Assembly: GCA_027318585.1 (NCBI GenBank)
Contig: DAHVOW010000035.1
Span: 1 to 12,112 of the forward strand
Direction: 5' to 3'
Source of the DNA: Methanobacteriaceae archaeon
GTDB taxonomy: Archaea > Methanobacteriota > Methanobacteria > Methanobacteriales > Methanobacteriaceae
Length of the DNA stretch: 12,112 nucleotides
Below the pieces are notes generated by a model. That model was given only the letters and a program-made list of their open reading frames with translations, was not told where the DNA came from and searched no databases. This document shows, piece after piece, positions 1 through 6,507 of this stretch. Position numbers and translations under genes: made by a program. The stretch's first letter is position 1. Every line of letters starts with the position of its first letter.

Positions 1-579
1 GATTTTATCCACATTTCTTCTTTAAACTCTTTGAGTAATCTTTCTCCGATCAATCCAATCAATATTCAGTGGCTTACAGGAGTTACAAATCCTTTAAGCA
101 TTCCAGGATATTCCTTCTCACTCTTAATACTCCCGATACTGGTAGGAGTATTTTATCGGGTCATAAACACTTTAGATGCTATGGTGGGGTATAATAACTC
201 AAAATATAGGATGATTGGATGGTTCCCAGCCAAAATAGATGATATAATTAATTTTTTACCTTCTCGTATCACAGGAGTCATGGTAGTTATAGCAGCTGGA
301 ATAGTTGGCTTGGACTGGAAGAATTCCTGGATAATAATGAAACGTGATGCCCAAAAAACTCCCAGTCCTAACTCTGGGTTTCCCATGGCAGCGGCAGCTG
401 GAGCACTAAATGTCAAACTAGAAAAACCAAGTATTTATGTTTTGGGAGAATCTAAAACTCATTTAGACACAGAAATAATTGGAAAAGCTATTTTACTTAC
501 AAAAATCACCATCCTATTGTTTTTTGTAATCAGCTTCACCTTCTATGCAATTTTTAATCTTACTATTGCATCAATTTAA
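1..579 (+). CDS. cbiB: Adenosylcobinamide-phosphate synthase CbiB/CobD, 3' part
   Basis: Membrane enzyme that attaches the aminopropanol arm to adenosylcobyric acid late in cobalamin synthesis. The frame is open from base 1, so the start lies left of the window; 192 residues remain of a family usually about 300 long. Family signatures are YRVINTLDAMVGY, the following GWFPAKIDDIINFLPSRITG, and SGFPMAAAAGALNVKLEKP near residues 127-145, with a C-terminal hydrophobic helix. The segment before YRVINTLD is odd: the family normally has a conserved E-N...D...PLF stretch there, whereas this reading is Ser/Asn/Pro-rich (residues 1-40) followed by a hydrophobic run. The identity of the C-terminal part is secure; the first ~120 bases may be divergent, wrongly joined or damaged. 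A TTG at 31 could be called as a start, but I think it is internal. cbiG follows 242 bases downstream on the same strand. Confidence 0.88.
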   Translation, partial: DFIHISSLNSLSNLSPINPINIQWLTGVTNPLSIPGYSFSLLILPILVGVFYRVINTLDAMVGYNNSKYRMIGWFPAKIDDIINFLPSRITGVMVVIAAGIVGLDWKNSWIIMKRDAQKTPSPNSGFPMAAAAGALNVKLEKPSIYVLGESKTHLDTEIIGKAILLTKITILLFFVISFTFYAIFNLTIASI

Positions 580-750
580 AAATTTTATAATAAAATAATA
601 GATTACCTATGATACATTAAAAACAATTTAAAAGTATGGTTTATTAGACCCAAATATAATAAAATAATCATCTGGCAAGCATTAGAAGGTAGTGTTTAGG
701 ATACTTTGATAAACATGGGATTTATTAGCATGGAATTTGAATTTAACCAA

Positions 751-790
751 ATATAGAGTTTAAATTCAAGATATGTAGTTTAAATTGAAA
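751..790 (+). repeat. Two tandem 20-bp repeats in the cbiG promoter region
   Basis: Bases 751-770 and 771-790 are adjacent copies matching at 16 of 20 positions, both with the core AGTTTAAATT. The period is close to two DNA turns. Each core (759-766 and 779-786) also resembles an archaeal TATA box, so the array may be a promoter with an operator, or simply AT-rich repetition. It ends 31 bases before the cbiG start. Confidence 0.45.
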
Positions 791-821
791 AAAACTTATA
801 AAAAATCTAGGAGAAACATGG

Positions 822-1829
822 ATGAAATTTGCTATTATCAGTGTTACCAAAAACGGCGTTATCCTAGCTGATCGCTTATACCAAAAGTTATCAGAGGATT
901 CCACGGTGATACAAGTTGATCGTTATGTGGGTGAAGTGAGGGACACCTTTAGTAGGATATACTCTGATTATGATTGTATTATAGCTATTATGGCTACTGG
1001 AATAGTTATAAGGACCATATGTAATTTACTACAAAATAAAGAAACAGATCCCGCGGTATTGGTAATTGATGAGAATGGAACTCATGTTATCAGTCTATTG
1101 TCAGGTCATTTGGGGGGGGCCAATGATTTTACTCTTAAAGTCTCCCGGGCATTAGATGCTAATCCAGTGATAACTACATCCACGGATGTCTCAAGAAAGA
1201 TGGGTGTGGACACCCTGGCCCGTAGGTACTGGCTTTCGATAAATAACCTCCACACTGTTAAAGCTCTTAATCGGGCCATCACCGATGGAGAAATTCTGGA
1301 CATATATCTACCCACCCGTTATGATTTTGTTGAAGAAGACGAAATTGCCAGAAATACCTATAAATTTCATTATTGGGATGATAACCATATACGTGTTGAT
1401 TTTGAGGAAATAAGCCTGATTTTAAACCCTTTATCATTGGTAGCTGGAGTGGGGAGCAGAAGGGGAGTTTCCGAGCAACAGGTACTGACTTGTTTGGAGG
1501 AAGCTGCTCTTCTTTTAAACATTCCCGTGGATCGTTTGGATGTCATTGCCACTGGAGAAATGAAACGGGATGAGGAAGGGATAATTGAAGCTGCTTGGAG
1601 CTTAGGAATACCTGTTGAAGTTGTTTCAGTCCAGAAAATTGAAGCTTTTACTCATCCTGATATTCAACCTTCTCTTCTGGTTGAAAAAAAGTTTGGCGTT
1701 GTGGGGGTGGCAGAACCGTCAGCCCTTATAACTGCTGGAGATTCTTCTCGATTGATATTAAGAAAAATGAGTAAAAATGGAGTTTCAGTTTCAATAGCAA
1801 TATCTGGAAGATTATATGAAAAGCTTTAG
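822..1829 (+). CDS. cbiG: Cobalt-precorrin-5A hydrolase CbiG
   Basis: Cytoplasmic enzyme of the anaerobic cobalamin pathway; it opens the delta-lactone of cobalt-precorrin-5A and releases the C20-derived two-carbon fragment as acetaldehyde. At 335 residues it is full length. The N-terminal CbiG domain shows ATGIVIR (58-64) and the hallmark VIDENGTHVISLLSGHLGGAN (81-101). The C-terminal CobE/CbiG domain begins near 207 with VAGVGSRRGVS and includes GVVGVAEPSAL (292-302). The ATG at 822 is chosen because AGGAG at 809-813 lies 8 bases upstream; the overlapping ATG at 818 is out of frame. The gene follows cbiB on the same strand, but the 242-base AT-rich gap with tandem repeats suggests its own promoter. 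A run of eight G at 1112-1119 encodes the conserved LGGA and is intact here. Confidence 0.95.
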   Translation: MKFAIISVTKNGVILADRLYQKLSEDSTVIQVDRYVGEVRDTFSRIYSDYDCIIAIMATGIVIRTICNLLQNKETDPAVLVIDENGTHVISLLSGHLGGANDFTLKVSRALDANPVITTSTDVSRKMGVDTLARRYWLSINNLHTVKALNRAITDGEILDIYLPTRYDFVEEDEIARNTYKFHYWDDNHIRVDFEEISLILNPLSLVAGVGSRRGVSEQQVLTCLEEAALLLNIPVDRLDVIATGEMKRDEEGIIEAAWSLGIPVEVVSVQKIEAFTHPDIQPSLLVEKKFGVVGVAEPSALITAGDSSRLILRKMSKNGVSVSIAISGRLYEKL

Positions 1830-1906
1830 CTTAATAGAGTTTTCATATTCTTTTAAAATAATATTAACTTCTTTAAAACCATTTTTAACCCTTCGCTTAC
1901 CAAAAC

Positions 1907-1916
1907 CTTTTTAAAA
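1907..1916 (+). promoter_or_regulatory. Putative TATA box of the UPF0147 gene
   Basis: CTTTTTAAAA is preceded by an A-rich BRE-like CAAAAC. Transcription would start near 1937-1941 and leave a leader of about 45 bases carrying the strong AGAGGAGG ribosome binding site (1969-1976). Judged by eye from spacing and match to the archaeal consensus. Confidence 0.4.
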
Positions 1917-1984
1917 GAGAAGACATAAAGTTCATTAAACAGCTTTTTATCTAATTTTATTCTAATTAAGAGGAGGCTAAATTT

Positions 1985-2239
1985 ATGACTACCGAAGCTT
2001 TTGAACGTTGTAATCAGATTTTACAACATATAATGGAGGATACTAGTGTACCTCGCAATATCAGGAGAGCAGCTGAAGAATCCAGAGATTTACTTGGTGC
2101 TGATGATGATGAACCATCCATCAGGGCCAGTACAGTTATTTCAATACTGGATGAAATCAGTAATGACCCTAACATCCCCATTCATGCTCGAACTCTTATC
2201 TGGGAAGTTTTAAGTGAACTAGAATCCATCCGACATTAA
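1985..2239 (+). CDS. UPF0147 family protein
   Basis: Small acidic protein of 84 residues, matching the UPF0147 family known from archaea; its function is unknown. The sequence is predicted mostly helical with no cysteines beyond one near the N-terminus (Cys9), no signal peptide and no membrane segment. Family-like features are the N-terminal IMEDTSVPRNIRRAAEE stretch and the later SNDPNIPIHARTLIWEVLSELE stretch, which resemble each other (D-x-x-[VI]-P-x-[NH]-x-R) and hint at a duplicated helical hairpin. The ATG at 1985 is supported by AGAGGAGG ending 8 bases upstream, one of the strongest ribosome binding sites in the window, suggesting high expression. It stands alone between cbiG and the converging aldolase gene. 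Confidence 0.9.
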   Translation: MTTEAFERCNQILQHIMEDTSVPRNIRRAAEESRDLLGADDDEPSIRASTVISILDEISNDPNIPIHARTLIWEVLSELESIRH

Positions 2240-2286
2240 AAAATAATATAAAATTATATCGAATTAATCTTCACAAAAACAAATAA

Positions 2287-2305
2287 TTTTTTGTAAAAAT
2301 TTTTT
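2287..2305 (+). terminator. T-tract terminator after the UPF0147 gene
   Basis: Two runs of six T (2287-2292 and 2300-2305), about 50-65 bases after the stop codon, match archaeal oligo-T termination. No stable GC stem precedes them. The gene from the opposite strand ends at 2375, so this is a convergent region. Confidence 0.5.
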
Positions 2306-2374
2306 CTTAAATTTTAGAAATATTTCTTTTACTTTTTCTATACCTGAGTTCATTATTTTTTTCGAGTTTTTCCA

Positions 2375-2938
2375 TTATTTTTTAAGTAAATGGGCCACAA
2401 ACAAACTTTCAGCACATTTCTCCACCCATTCTGCCAATAAGACTGCTTCATCAAGTGATGGACCTACACAAACCACGCCATGTCCTTCCAATAACAGAAC
2501 ATCCTCTGTTTTGATCTTTTCTCCTATTATTTGAGCCAGTTTTGTACTTCCCGGGGTGGCGTAATCCACCATCTCCAAATGAGATTTGTTAATGGTACCA
2601 AAACCTTCTAAACGATATATTTTTTTCCCAGCCAGGGCGAATCCAGTAGCATAAGGTGAATGGGTGTGTACTACTGCATCCACATCATCTCTTTCCCGAT
2701 AGATAGAAAGATGCAACTCCAACTCTGATGATGGAATAATTTCTTTACTAAGGATTGTTCCATCCACACCGACTAGAACCACAGATTCACTTTCAATGTC
2801 TCTTAAGGATGTTCTGGTAGGAGTTATTGCTACATAACCATCCTTTCTCACACTCACGTTACCTGACTTTCCGGGTGCCAGTCCTTGTTGGTATATATGC
2901 TGGGACGACTCTGCAACCTTTTTTTTGGTCTGATACAT
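2375..2938 (-). CDS. fucA: Class II aldolase, L-fuculose-1-phosphate aldolase type
   Basis: Zinc-dependent class II aldolase/adducin family protein of 187 residues, slightly shorter than E. coli FucA. The phosphate-binding loop GNVSVR (26-31), the catalytic Glu in PSSELELHLSIY (Glu72), the zinc histidines HTH (91 and 93) and the third in LLEGHGVV (His153) are all present, so it should be active. In methanogens the equivalent enzyme (MJ1418 type) has been linked to making lactaldehyde, a precursor on the lactate route to coenzyme F420, and to aldol reactions of dihydroxyacetone phosphate. The true substrate cannot be read from sequence. A GGAG site (2950-2947 on the minus strand) lies 8 bases before the ATG. 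The gene is downstream of polB on the same strand with a 131-base gap, and a TATA-like AAATTTAAATC in that gap suggests separate transcription. Confidence 0.85.
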   Translation of the reverse strand: MYQTKKKVAESSQHIYQQGLAPGKSGNVSVRKDGYVAITPTRTSLRDIESESVVLVGVDGTILSKEIIPSSELELHLSIYRERDDVDAVVHTHSPYATGFALAGKKIYRLEGFGTINKSHLEMVDYATPGSTKLAQIIGEKIKTEDVLLLEGHGVVCVGPSLDEAVLLAEWVEKCAESLFVAHLLKK

Positions 2939-3010
2939 TTAAATTACTCCAGAACCCATTTTCGGTAAAGATTTAAATTTTTTTAAACTTTAATTTCGCT
3001 AATAGGTTTT

Positions 3011-3062
3011 AATTTTAACAAAATTTTAACAAAATCTTGGAAATATAAAATTGTTAACAATT
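3011..3062. repeat. Tandem 11-mer and 14-bp palindrome between polB and the aldolase gene
   Basis: AATTTTAACAA occurs twice in tandem (3011-3021 and 3022-3032), and 3049-3062 is a perfect palindrome, AATTGTTAACAATT. Both sit just after the polB stop on the minus strand. They may act in termination or as a regulator site, or reflect AT bias; nothing in the sequence decides between these. Confidence 0.4.
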
Positions 3063-3069
3063 AATCTAT

Positions 3070-4512
3070 TTAATTAAATTTGAGTAGTTTCATAGATCCC
3101 TGATTAAGCACCGGGACCTGAGCGCAGGTGGGCACGATATTGTAAATTTTCTGGAATTCGGTCTGAGATTGGAAAGTTCCACTGTTGATAAGGTGAATTC
3201 CCTTGTATTTCTTGTAACTGTTGATGTGGACATGACCAGTATGAAAAACATCAGGAACGTCCTCTATGACTAGATGATCTTCAATTTCTGAAGCTAAAGG
3301 TGTTCTTTCACCATATATTGGTGCTAAGTGACGTTTTTCCAAAAGTTCTTTCATTATTATGTCTGAGTTCTGATGGCTAAGACCCTTAACAGTCATAGCA
3401 AGGTCATCAAAGCTTCTTCCATGATATATTAGGGTTTTTATCCCATCCATACTGACCAAGGATGGATTGCTCACAAATTCCACATTTTTCATCTGGTACA
3501 AATCCTTGGCATACTCTTCTGGCAGTGCGGGTTGGGGTTCGGCCAACCGGCAGGCATCGTGGTTTCCAGGAGCAATTATGATTTTAACATCAGTCAAATC
3601 TCCCAGCAGCCGGGCGGCCTCTTCGTACTGCTGATAGATATCTTTGATATTCAGTTCTTTATCCTGACCAGGGTAAACTCCAATTCCATCCACAATATCT
3701 CCGGCAATTACTAGGTACTTTACATTATTTGCTATTTCGCGTTGGGATTCATCTCCGTAGTCCCCATTCATCCACTTTATAAACCGTTGAAATGCCTTTT
3801 CCAGGAATGTTGAGCTACCTATATGGGTATCGGAAAGAAATACAGCAGAAAAGTCCATTTTTTTCTCATCTATTCTGGGTACTCCCGGATTTATAATCTG
3901 ACTGGCCATGAGTATATTTCCTTTTCTACTACCGATAACTCCCATAACCTGGTCTTTAACGATACGTTCTGCATCTTCATAGAGTTGATGGTTATCATTA
4001 TGGACCAAAAGGGATATGGTGCCGGTTTCATCTTCGATTTCCATGAATTTGTGGTTTTTCTTGGTGTAACGGATGTCATTGACCATTCCCACTACTTCCA
4101 CAACATCTTCACTTCTCTGGGCATTTTTAATGGGCTGGACATTTTGCAACTCATGTTTCCGGGTAAGCATTTGCCAGAGTTTATGATAGCGGTTCGCAAA
4201 GTAGGATGAAAAGTCTTTAATCTCCCCGTTAGTGTAGGACTTCTTACTGGCATCCTGGATAATTTGAAAGTCAAACTCCTGGGGAAGAAGCTTGCTCTGT
4301 CGGATGGGTTCAATTGAACTTTCCTTCTCTTCGAGAAATTCATCCACCATTTCTTCGGTTAAAAGGAATATGGAGTCCCCATTATTAACTAAATCATTAA
4401 TAAGAGACTCTGCCAGTTCATTACTATTATTATGGTCATTTAGTTTACGATAAGCCGCATCATCCAACAGGATTTCGGCATCAGCAAATTTAAGTATCAG
4501 ATCGCTTGTCAT
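3070..4512 (-). CDS. polB: DNA polymerase D small subunit (DP1)
   Basis: Small, proofreading subunit of the euryarchaeal replicative DNA polymerase PolD; it pairs with the large subunit DP2, which is not in the window. It has 480 residues, shorter than the ~610 of Pyrococcus DP1 mainly because the N-terminal region is shorter. Residues 1-60 are helical and acidic, 134-210 form the OB-fold, and 222-450 form the calcineurin/Mre11-like phosphoesterase. Metal ligands of the 3'-5' exonuclease are intact: SDTHIGSS (227-234), AGDIVDG (270-276), APGNHDACR (314-322), YHGRS (363-367) and HTGHVHINSY (424-433). The C-terminus ends in a basic-hydrophobic tail (MKLLKFN), possibly a PCNA-type contact, which is an inference. 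The start ATG has AGG at 4522-4520 seven bases upstream. The divergent region 4513-4713 separates it from the next + strand gene. Confidence 0.96.
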   Translation of the reverse strand: MTSDLILKFADAEILLDDAAYRKLNDHNNSNELAESLINDLVNNGDSIFLLTEEMVDEFLEEKESSIEPIRQSKLLPQEFDFQIIQDASKKSYTNGEIKDFSSYFANRYHKLWQMLTRKHELQNVQPIKNAQRSEDVVEVVGMVNDIRYTKKNHKFMEIEDETGTISLLVHNDNHQLYEDAERIVKDQVMGVIGSRKGNILMASQIINPGVPRIDEKKMDFSAVFLSDTHIGSSTFLEKAFQRFIKWMNGDYGDESQREIANNVKYLVIAGDIVDGIGVYPGQDKELNIKDIYQQYEEAARLLGDLTDVKIIIAPGNHDACRLAEPQPALPEEYAKDLYQMKNVEFVSNPSLVSMDGIKTLIYHGRSFDDLAMTVKGLSHQNSDIIMKELLEKRHLAPIYGERTPLASEIEDHLVIEDVPDVFHTGHVHINSYKKYKGIHLINSGTFQSQTEFQKIYNIVPTCAQVPVLNQGSMKLLKFN

Positions 4513-4655
4513 GAGTTAACCTAAAAAGGGAATATTGAGTTAGATTTGATTTGGAGATGAGAAGATATACATTTTTTGGAGATCTGGGCTTGCACTGATA
4601 CCCAATAGCATCGGGTTTAAGAACAGCTAAAATCATTGTCCGAGGAATGCACCTC

Positions 4656-4664
4656 TTTATATAA
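4656..4664 (+). promoter_or_regulatory. Strong TATA box in the divergent region
   Basis: TTTATATAA is close to the methanogen consensus. Read rightwards it predicts a start near 4685, with a leader of about 28 bases to the TTG at 4714. It is nearly symmetrical, so it might also serve polB, though a TATA-like TGTATATC around 4563-4572 on the minus strand fits polB better. A short imperfect hairpin (ACCC...GGGT, 4601-4617) lies upstream. Confidence 0.55.
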
Positions 4665-4702
4665 AAGGAATGAATAATAAAACTATTTGAAGATATTTTA
4701 TT

Positions 4703-4710
4703 AGGTGATC
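4703..4710 (+). promoter_or_regulatory. Extended ribosome binding site that decides a TTG start
   Basis: AGGTGATC complements the 3' end of 16S rRNA over eight bases. It is followed by CTA and then TTG at 4714. This favours TTG over the GTG at 4705, which is part of the site itself. Confidence 0.7.
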
Positions 4711-4713
4711 CTA

Positions 4714-5238
4714 TTGTCCCCGCTAGTTAAAGCTTTACTCTTCCTTGGATTCTTTTTCCTGTTTTTTGAAGCAGGGCTTTTCAGTTCATACACCATAGTA
4801 ACCGGTAATGCACCAGACATAGATAAACTCATTGGAATGCAAATTGACGCCATTTCATCTATCTTTAATTTTGGTGAAAATCCTCTGAACAATAAACAAG
4901 CCTTGGATATTTTGAATAAAGAAGAGGTAGGTGAAGCTCTTAAATCCAAGGCAGGGATGGATGGTATTAATATGGACACCTTGGTAGCCTATAACATACA
5001 GAGTAATGAAAATAACACTATTCTGGTTAACATAACCGCCATGCTTTACAAGGATGTCCAGACCGGTGGAGGTTCAGGAAACAAAAGCGGAGGACAAATT
5101 GTGATTTCTCCCCAGGAAACCTACAGTATAACTGCTACAGGTATTGCCACCGAGAAAACCAGTGGAATAACCATTGATGTAAACAGCATCCAGATAACCA
5201 GCACTAGAAAGCTCTACAATAACAACGGAACCAGTTAA
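4714..5238 (+). CDS. Unrecognised membrane-anchored extracytoplasmic protein
   Basis: I do not recognise a family. The product is 174 residues: a short basic-capped N-terminus, one strongly hydrophobic segment (about residues 4-25, LLFLGFFFLFFEAGLF), then a hydrophilic domain rich in Ile, Thr, Asn and Ser that looks beta-rich. A Gly/Ser loop (GGGSGNKSGG) splits the domain. Four N-x-S/T sequons (NNT, NIT, NKS, NGT) lie in the C-terminal half, consistent with export and N-glycosylation but not proof. The start is TTG 4714, because AGGTGATC at 4703-4710, a perfect extended Shine-Dalgarno match, is correctly spaced for it; the in-frame GTG at 4705 lies inside that site and would add three residues. 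cbiH follows after 60 bases on the same strand, so co-transcription is possible, but a corrinoid role is unproven. Confidence 0.8.
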   Translation: MSPLVKALLFLGFFFLFFEAGLFSSYTIVTGNAPDIDKLIGMQIDAISSIFNFGENPLNNKQALDILNKEEVGEALKSKAGMDGINMDTLVAYNIQSNENNTILVNITAMLYKDVQTGGGSGNKSGGQIVISPQETYSITATGIATEKTSGITIDVNSIQITSTRKLYNNNGTS

Positions 5239-5298
5239 GCCCATAAATATGGATTTTCATTAATTCATCATACATCATATTAAAAGTGAGATTACATC

Positions 5299-6360
5299 AT
5301 GATATCAGTGGTTGGAATCGGTCCTCGCCGTGAGGACATGACTATAAGGGCTCTTAAGGTTATTCAAGACGCTGATGTGGTCATTGGCTATGGTGGATAT
5401 CTTAAGCAGATCAAGGATCTGACCGAAGGTAAAGAAGTTATTGCTCGGGGCATGGGACAGGAAGTTGAACGTGTGGAACTGGCTATTTCGATATCCCGTC
5501 AAGGAAGAAAGGTTGCTCTGGTAAGTAGTGGTGATCCTGGTGTTTATGGTATGGCCAATGTGCTCTATCAGGTTCTGGGCAAATACGAGGATGTGGAGGT
5601 AGAGGTGGTACCGGGTGTTACTGCTGCAACTTACACCGCTGCGCTGTTAGGTGCTCCCTTACATGATTTTGCAGTTATAAGCTTAAGTGACATTTTAACT
5701 CCCATTGATGAGATAAAAAGAAAGGTTCAAAAGGCTGCTGAGGCAGATTTAGTAATTGTTTTCTACAATCCTCGTGGGAAACGCAGAACAACTCCTCTGG
5801 AAGAAGCGTATAAGATTTTAATCGATTTCCGGGGGGCCGAGACGCCAGTGGGAATGGTGAAAACCAGAGAGAATGGCCCGGAAGTCACAGTAACCACACT
5901 AGAAGAGCTTTCTTTGGAGGGTGTGGATATGTCCACCACCATCCTGGTTGGAAATACCTTCACCTATGTTCAGGAGGGTAAAATGGTTACTCCTCGAGGC
6001 TATCTCTTACCCCAGCCCCTCCATCCCTTGGCATCCGATTTTTATGAAAAATATTTGGCTGGAGAAGGAGTAGAAGGATCCAACCTTTCCTGTGAATACT
6101 ATCCCTGCCACCAACACCCCCAGAACTGCACCTTCTGTTACTGTCCCTTTTACCCCTGCGGTGACTCCAGTACTGGTGGCCATTGGATAAAAGAAAAGCA
6201 AGTTTGGAGTTGTGAAGGATGTCAGTGGATACACCAGGACAATGCGGTGCAGTGCATACAGGGCAAGTTAGGTCAATTGTTGCAGAACATCGATGACCTG
6301 GAGAATCGCAAAAAAGAGCTACTTAAATTAAGACGGGAATGCGTATTCACCACCAAATAA
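5299..6360 (+). CDS. cbiH: Cobalt-factor III C17-methyltransferase (CbiH/CobJ) with C-terminal Cys-rich domain
   Basis: SAM-dependent methyltransferase that methylates C17 and drives ring contraction in anaerobic cobalamin synthesis. Residues 1-240 are the tetrapyrrole methylase fold: MISVVGIGPR (1-10), GYGGY (30-34), SSGDPGVYGMA (76-86), PGVTAA (105-110), FYNPRGKRR (155-163) and ILVGNT (215-220). After a linker, 264-320 is a separate domain with nine cysteines (265, 270, 277, 280, 282, 287, 305, 308, 319) in the pattern C-x4-C-x6-C-x2-C-x-C-x4-C...C-x2-C, matching the Cys-rich small domain family (PF04071), a likely metal or Fe-S site. A charged helical tail (322-347) ends the 353-residue protein, about 110 longer than a plain CbiH. 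Ribosome binding is weak (GTGAG at 5286-5290). CATAAATA at 5242-5249 could be its own TATA box. The downstream region is convergent with dapF. Confidence 0.93.
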   Translation: MISVVGIGPRREDMTIRALKVIQDADVVIGYGGYLKQIKDLTEGKEVIARGMGQEVERVELAISISRQGRKVALVSSGDPGVYGMANVLYQVLGKYEDVEVEVVPGVTAATYTAALLGAPLHDFAVISLSDILTPIDEIKRKVQKAAEADLVIVFYNPRGKRRTTPLEEAYKILIDFRGAETPVGMVKTRENGPEVTVTTLEELSLEGVDMSTTILVGNTFTYVQEGKMVTPRGYLLPQPLHPLASDFYEKYLAGEGVEGSNLSCEYYPCHQHPQNCTFCYCPFYPCGDSSTGGHWIKEKQVWSCEGCQWIHQDNAVQCIQGKLGQLLQNIDDLENRKKELLKLRRECVFTTK

Positions 6361-6425
6361 TAATGGGGAATTTGAAGGAGAAGGTAGTAACAAAGATGCT
6401 GTTTTGCGAACCCAGAAAATTTCAG

Positions 6426-6483
6426 GAATTTGTTTTTTAAGAAATCAATTTTTTATGTCAATTTTTACCAAAAAAACAAATTC
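6426..6483. terminator. Bidirectional convergent terminator of cbiH and dapF
   Basis: A perfect 13-bp inverted repeat, GAATTTGTTTTTT at 6426-6438 and its complement at 6471-6483, with a 32-base spacer. Each strand therefore reads the same GAATTT-G-T6 element after its own gene: cbiH ends at 6360 and dapF at 6508. A further T7 on the minus strand (6500-6494) follows the dapF stop directly. This fits archaeal oligo-T termination in both directions. Confidence 0.6.
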
Positions 6484-6507
6484 TTCTTTAGCTAAAAAAA
6501 TCTATTC

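Noticed and set aside
586..668. 14-mer TATAATAAAATAAT repeated at 586-599 and 655-668
   Set aside because: Low-complexity AT sequence in an intergenic gap; too simple to support a function.
1112..1119. Run of eight G in cbiG as a possible phase-variable tract
   Set aside because: It encodes the conserved LGGA of the CbiG motif in the correct frame, and a housekeeping enzyme is an unlikely phase-variation target; sequencing-error risk only.
3823..4209. 128-codon open frame on the + strand inside polB
   Set aside because: It lies wholly antisense to the conserved OB-fold and phosphoesterase coding region, has no ribosome binding site and resembles no known protein.
4601..4617. Short hairpin in the polB divergent region as a riboswitch or RNA element
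   Set aside because: Seven pairs with one mismatch and a three-base loop, upstream of the predicted transcription start; no riboswitch consensus such as a cobalamin element is recognisable.
5242..5301. Repeated CATCAT/CATCATA units before cbiH
   Set aside because: Short degenerate repetition without regular period or symmetry.
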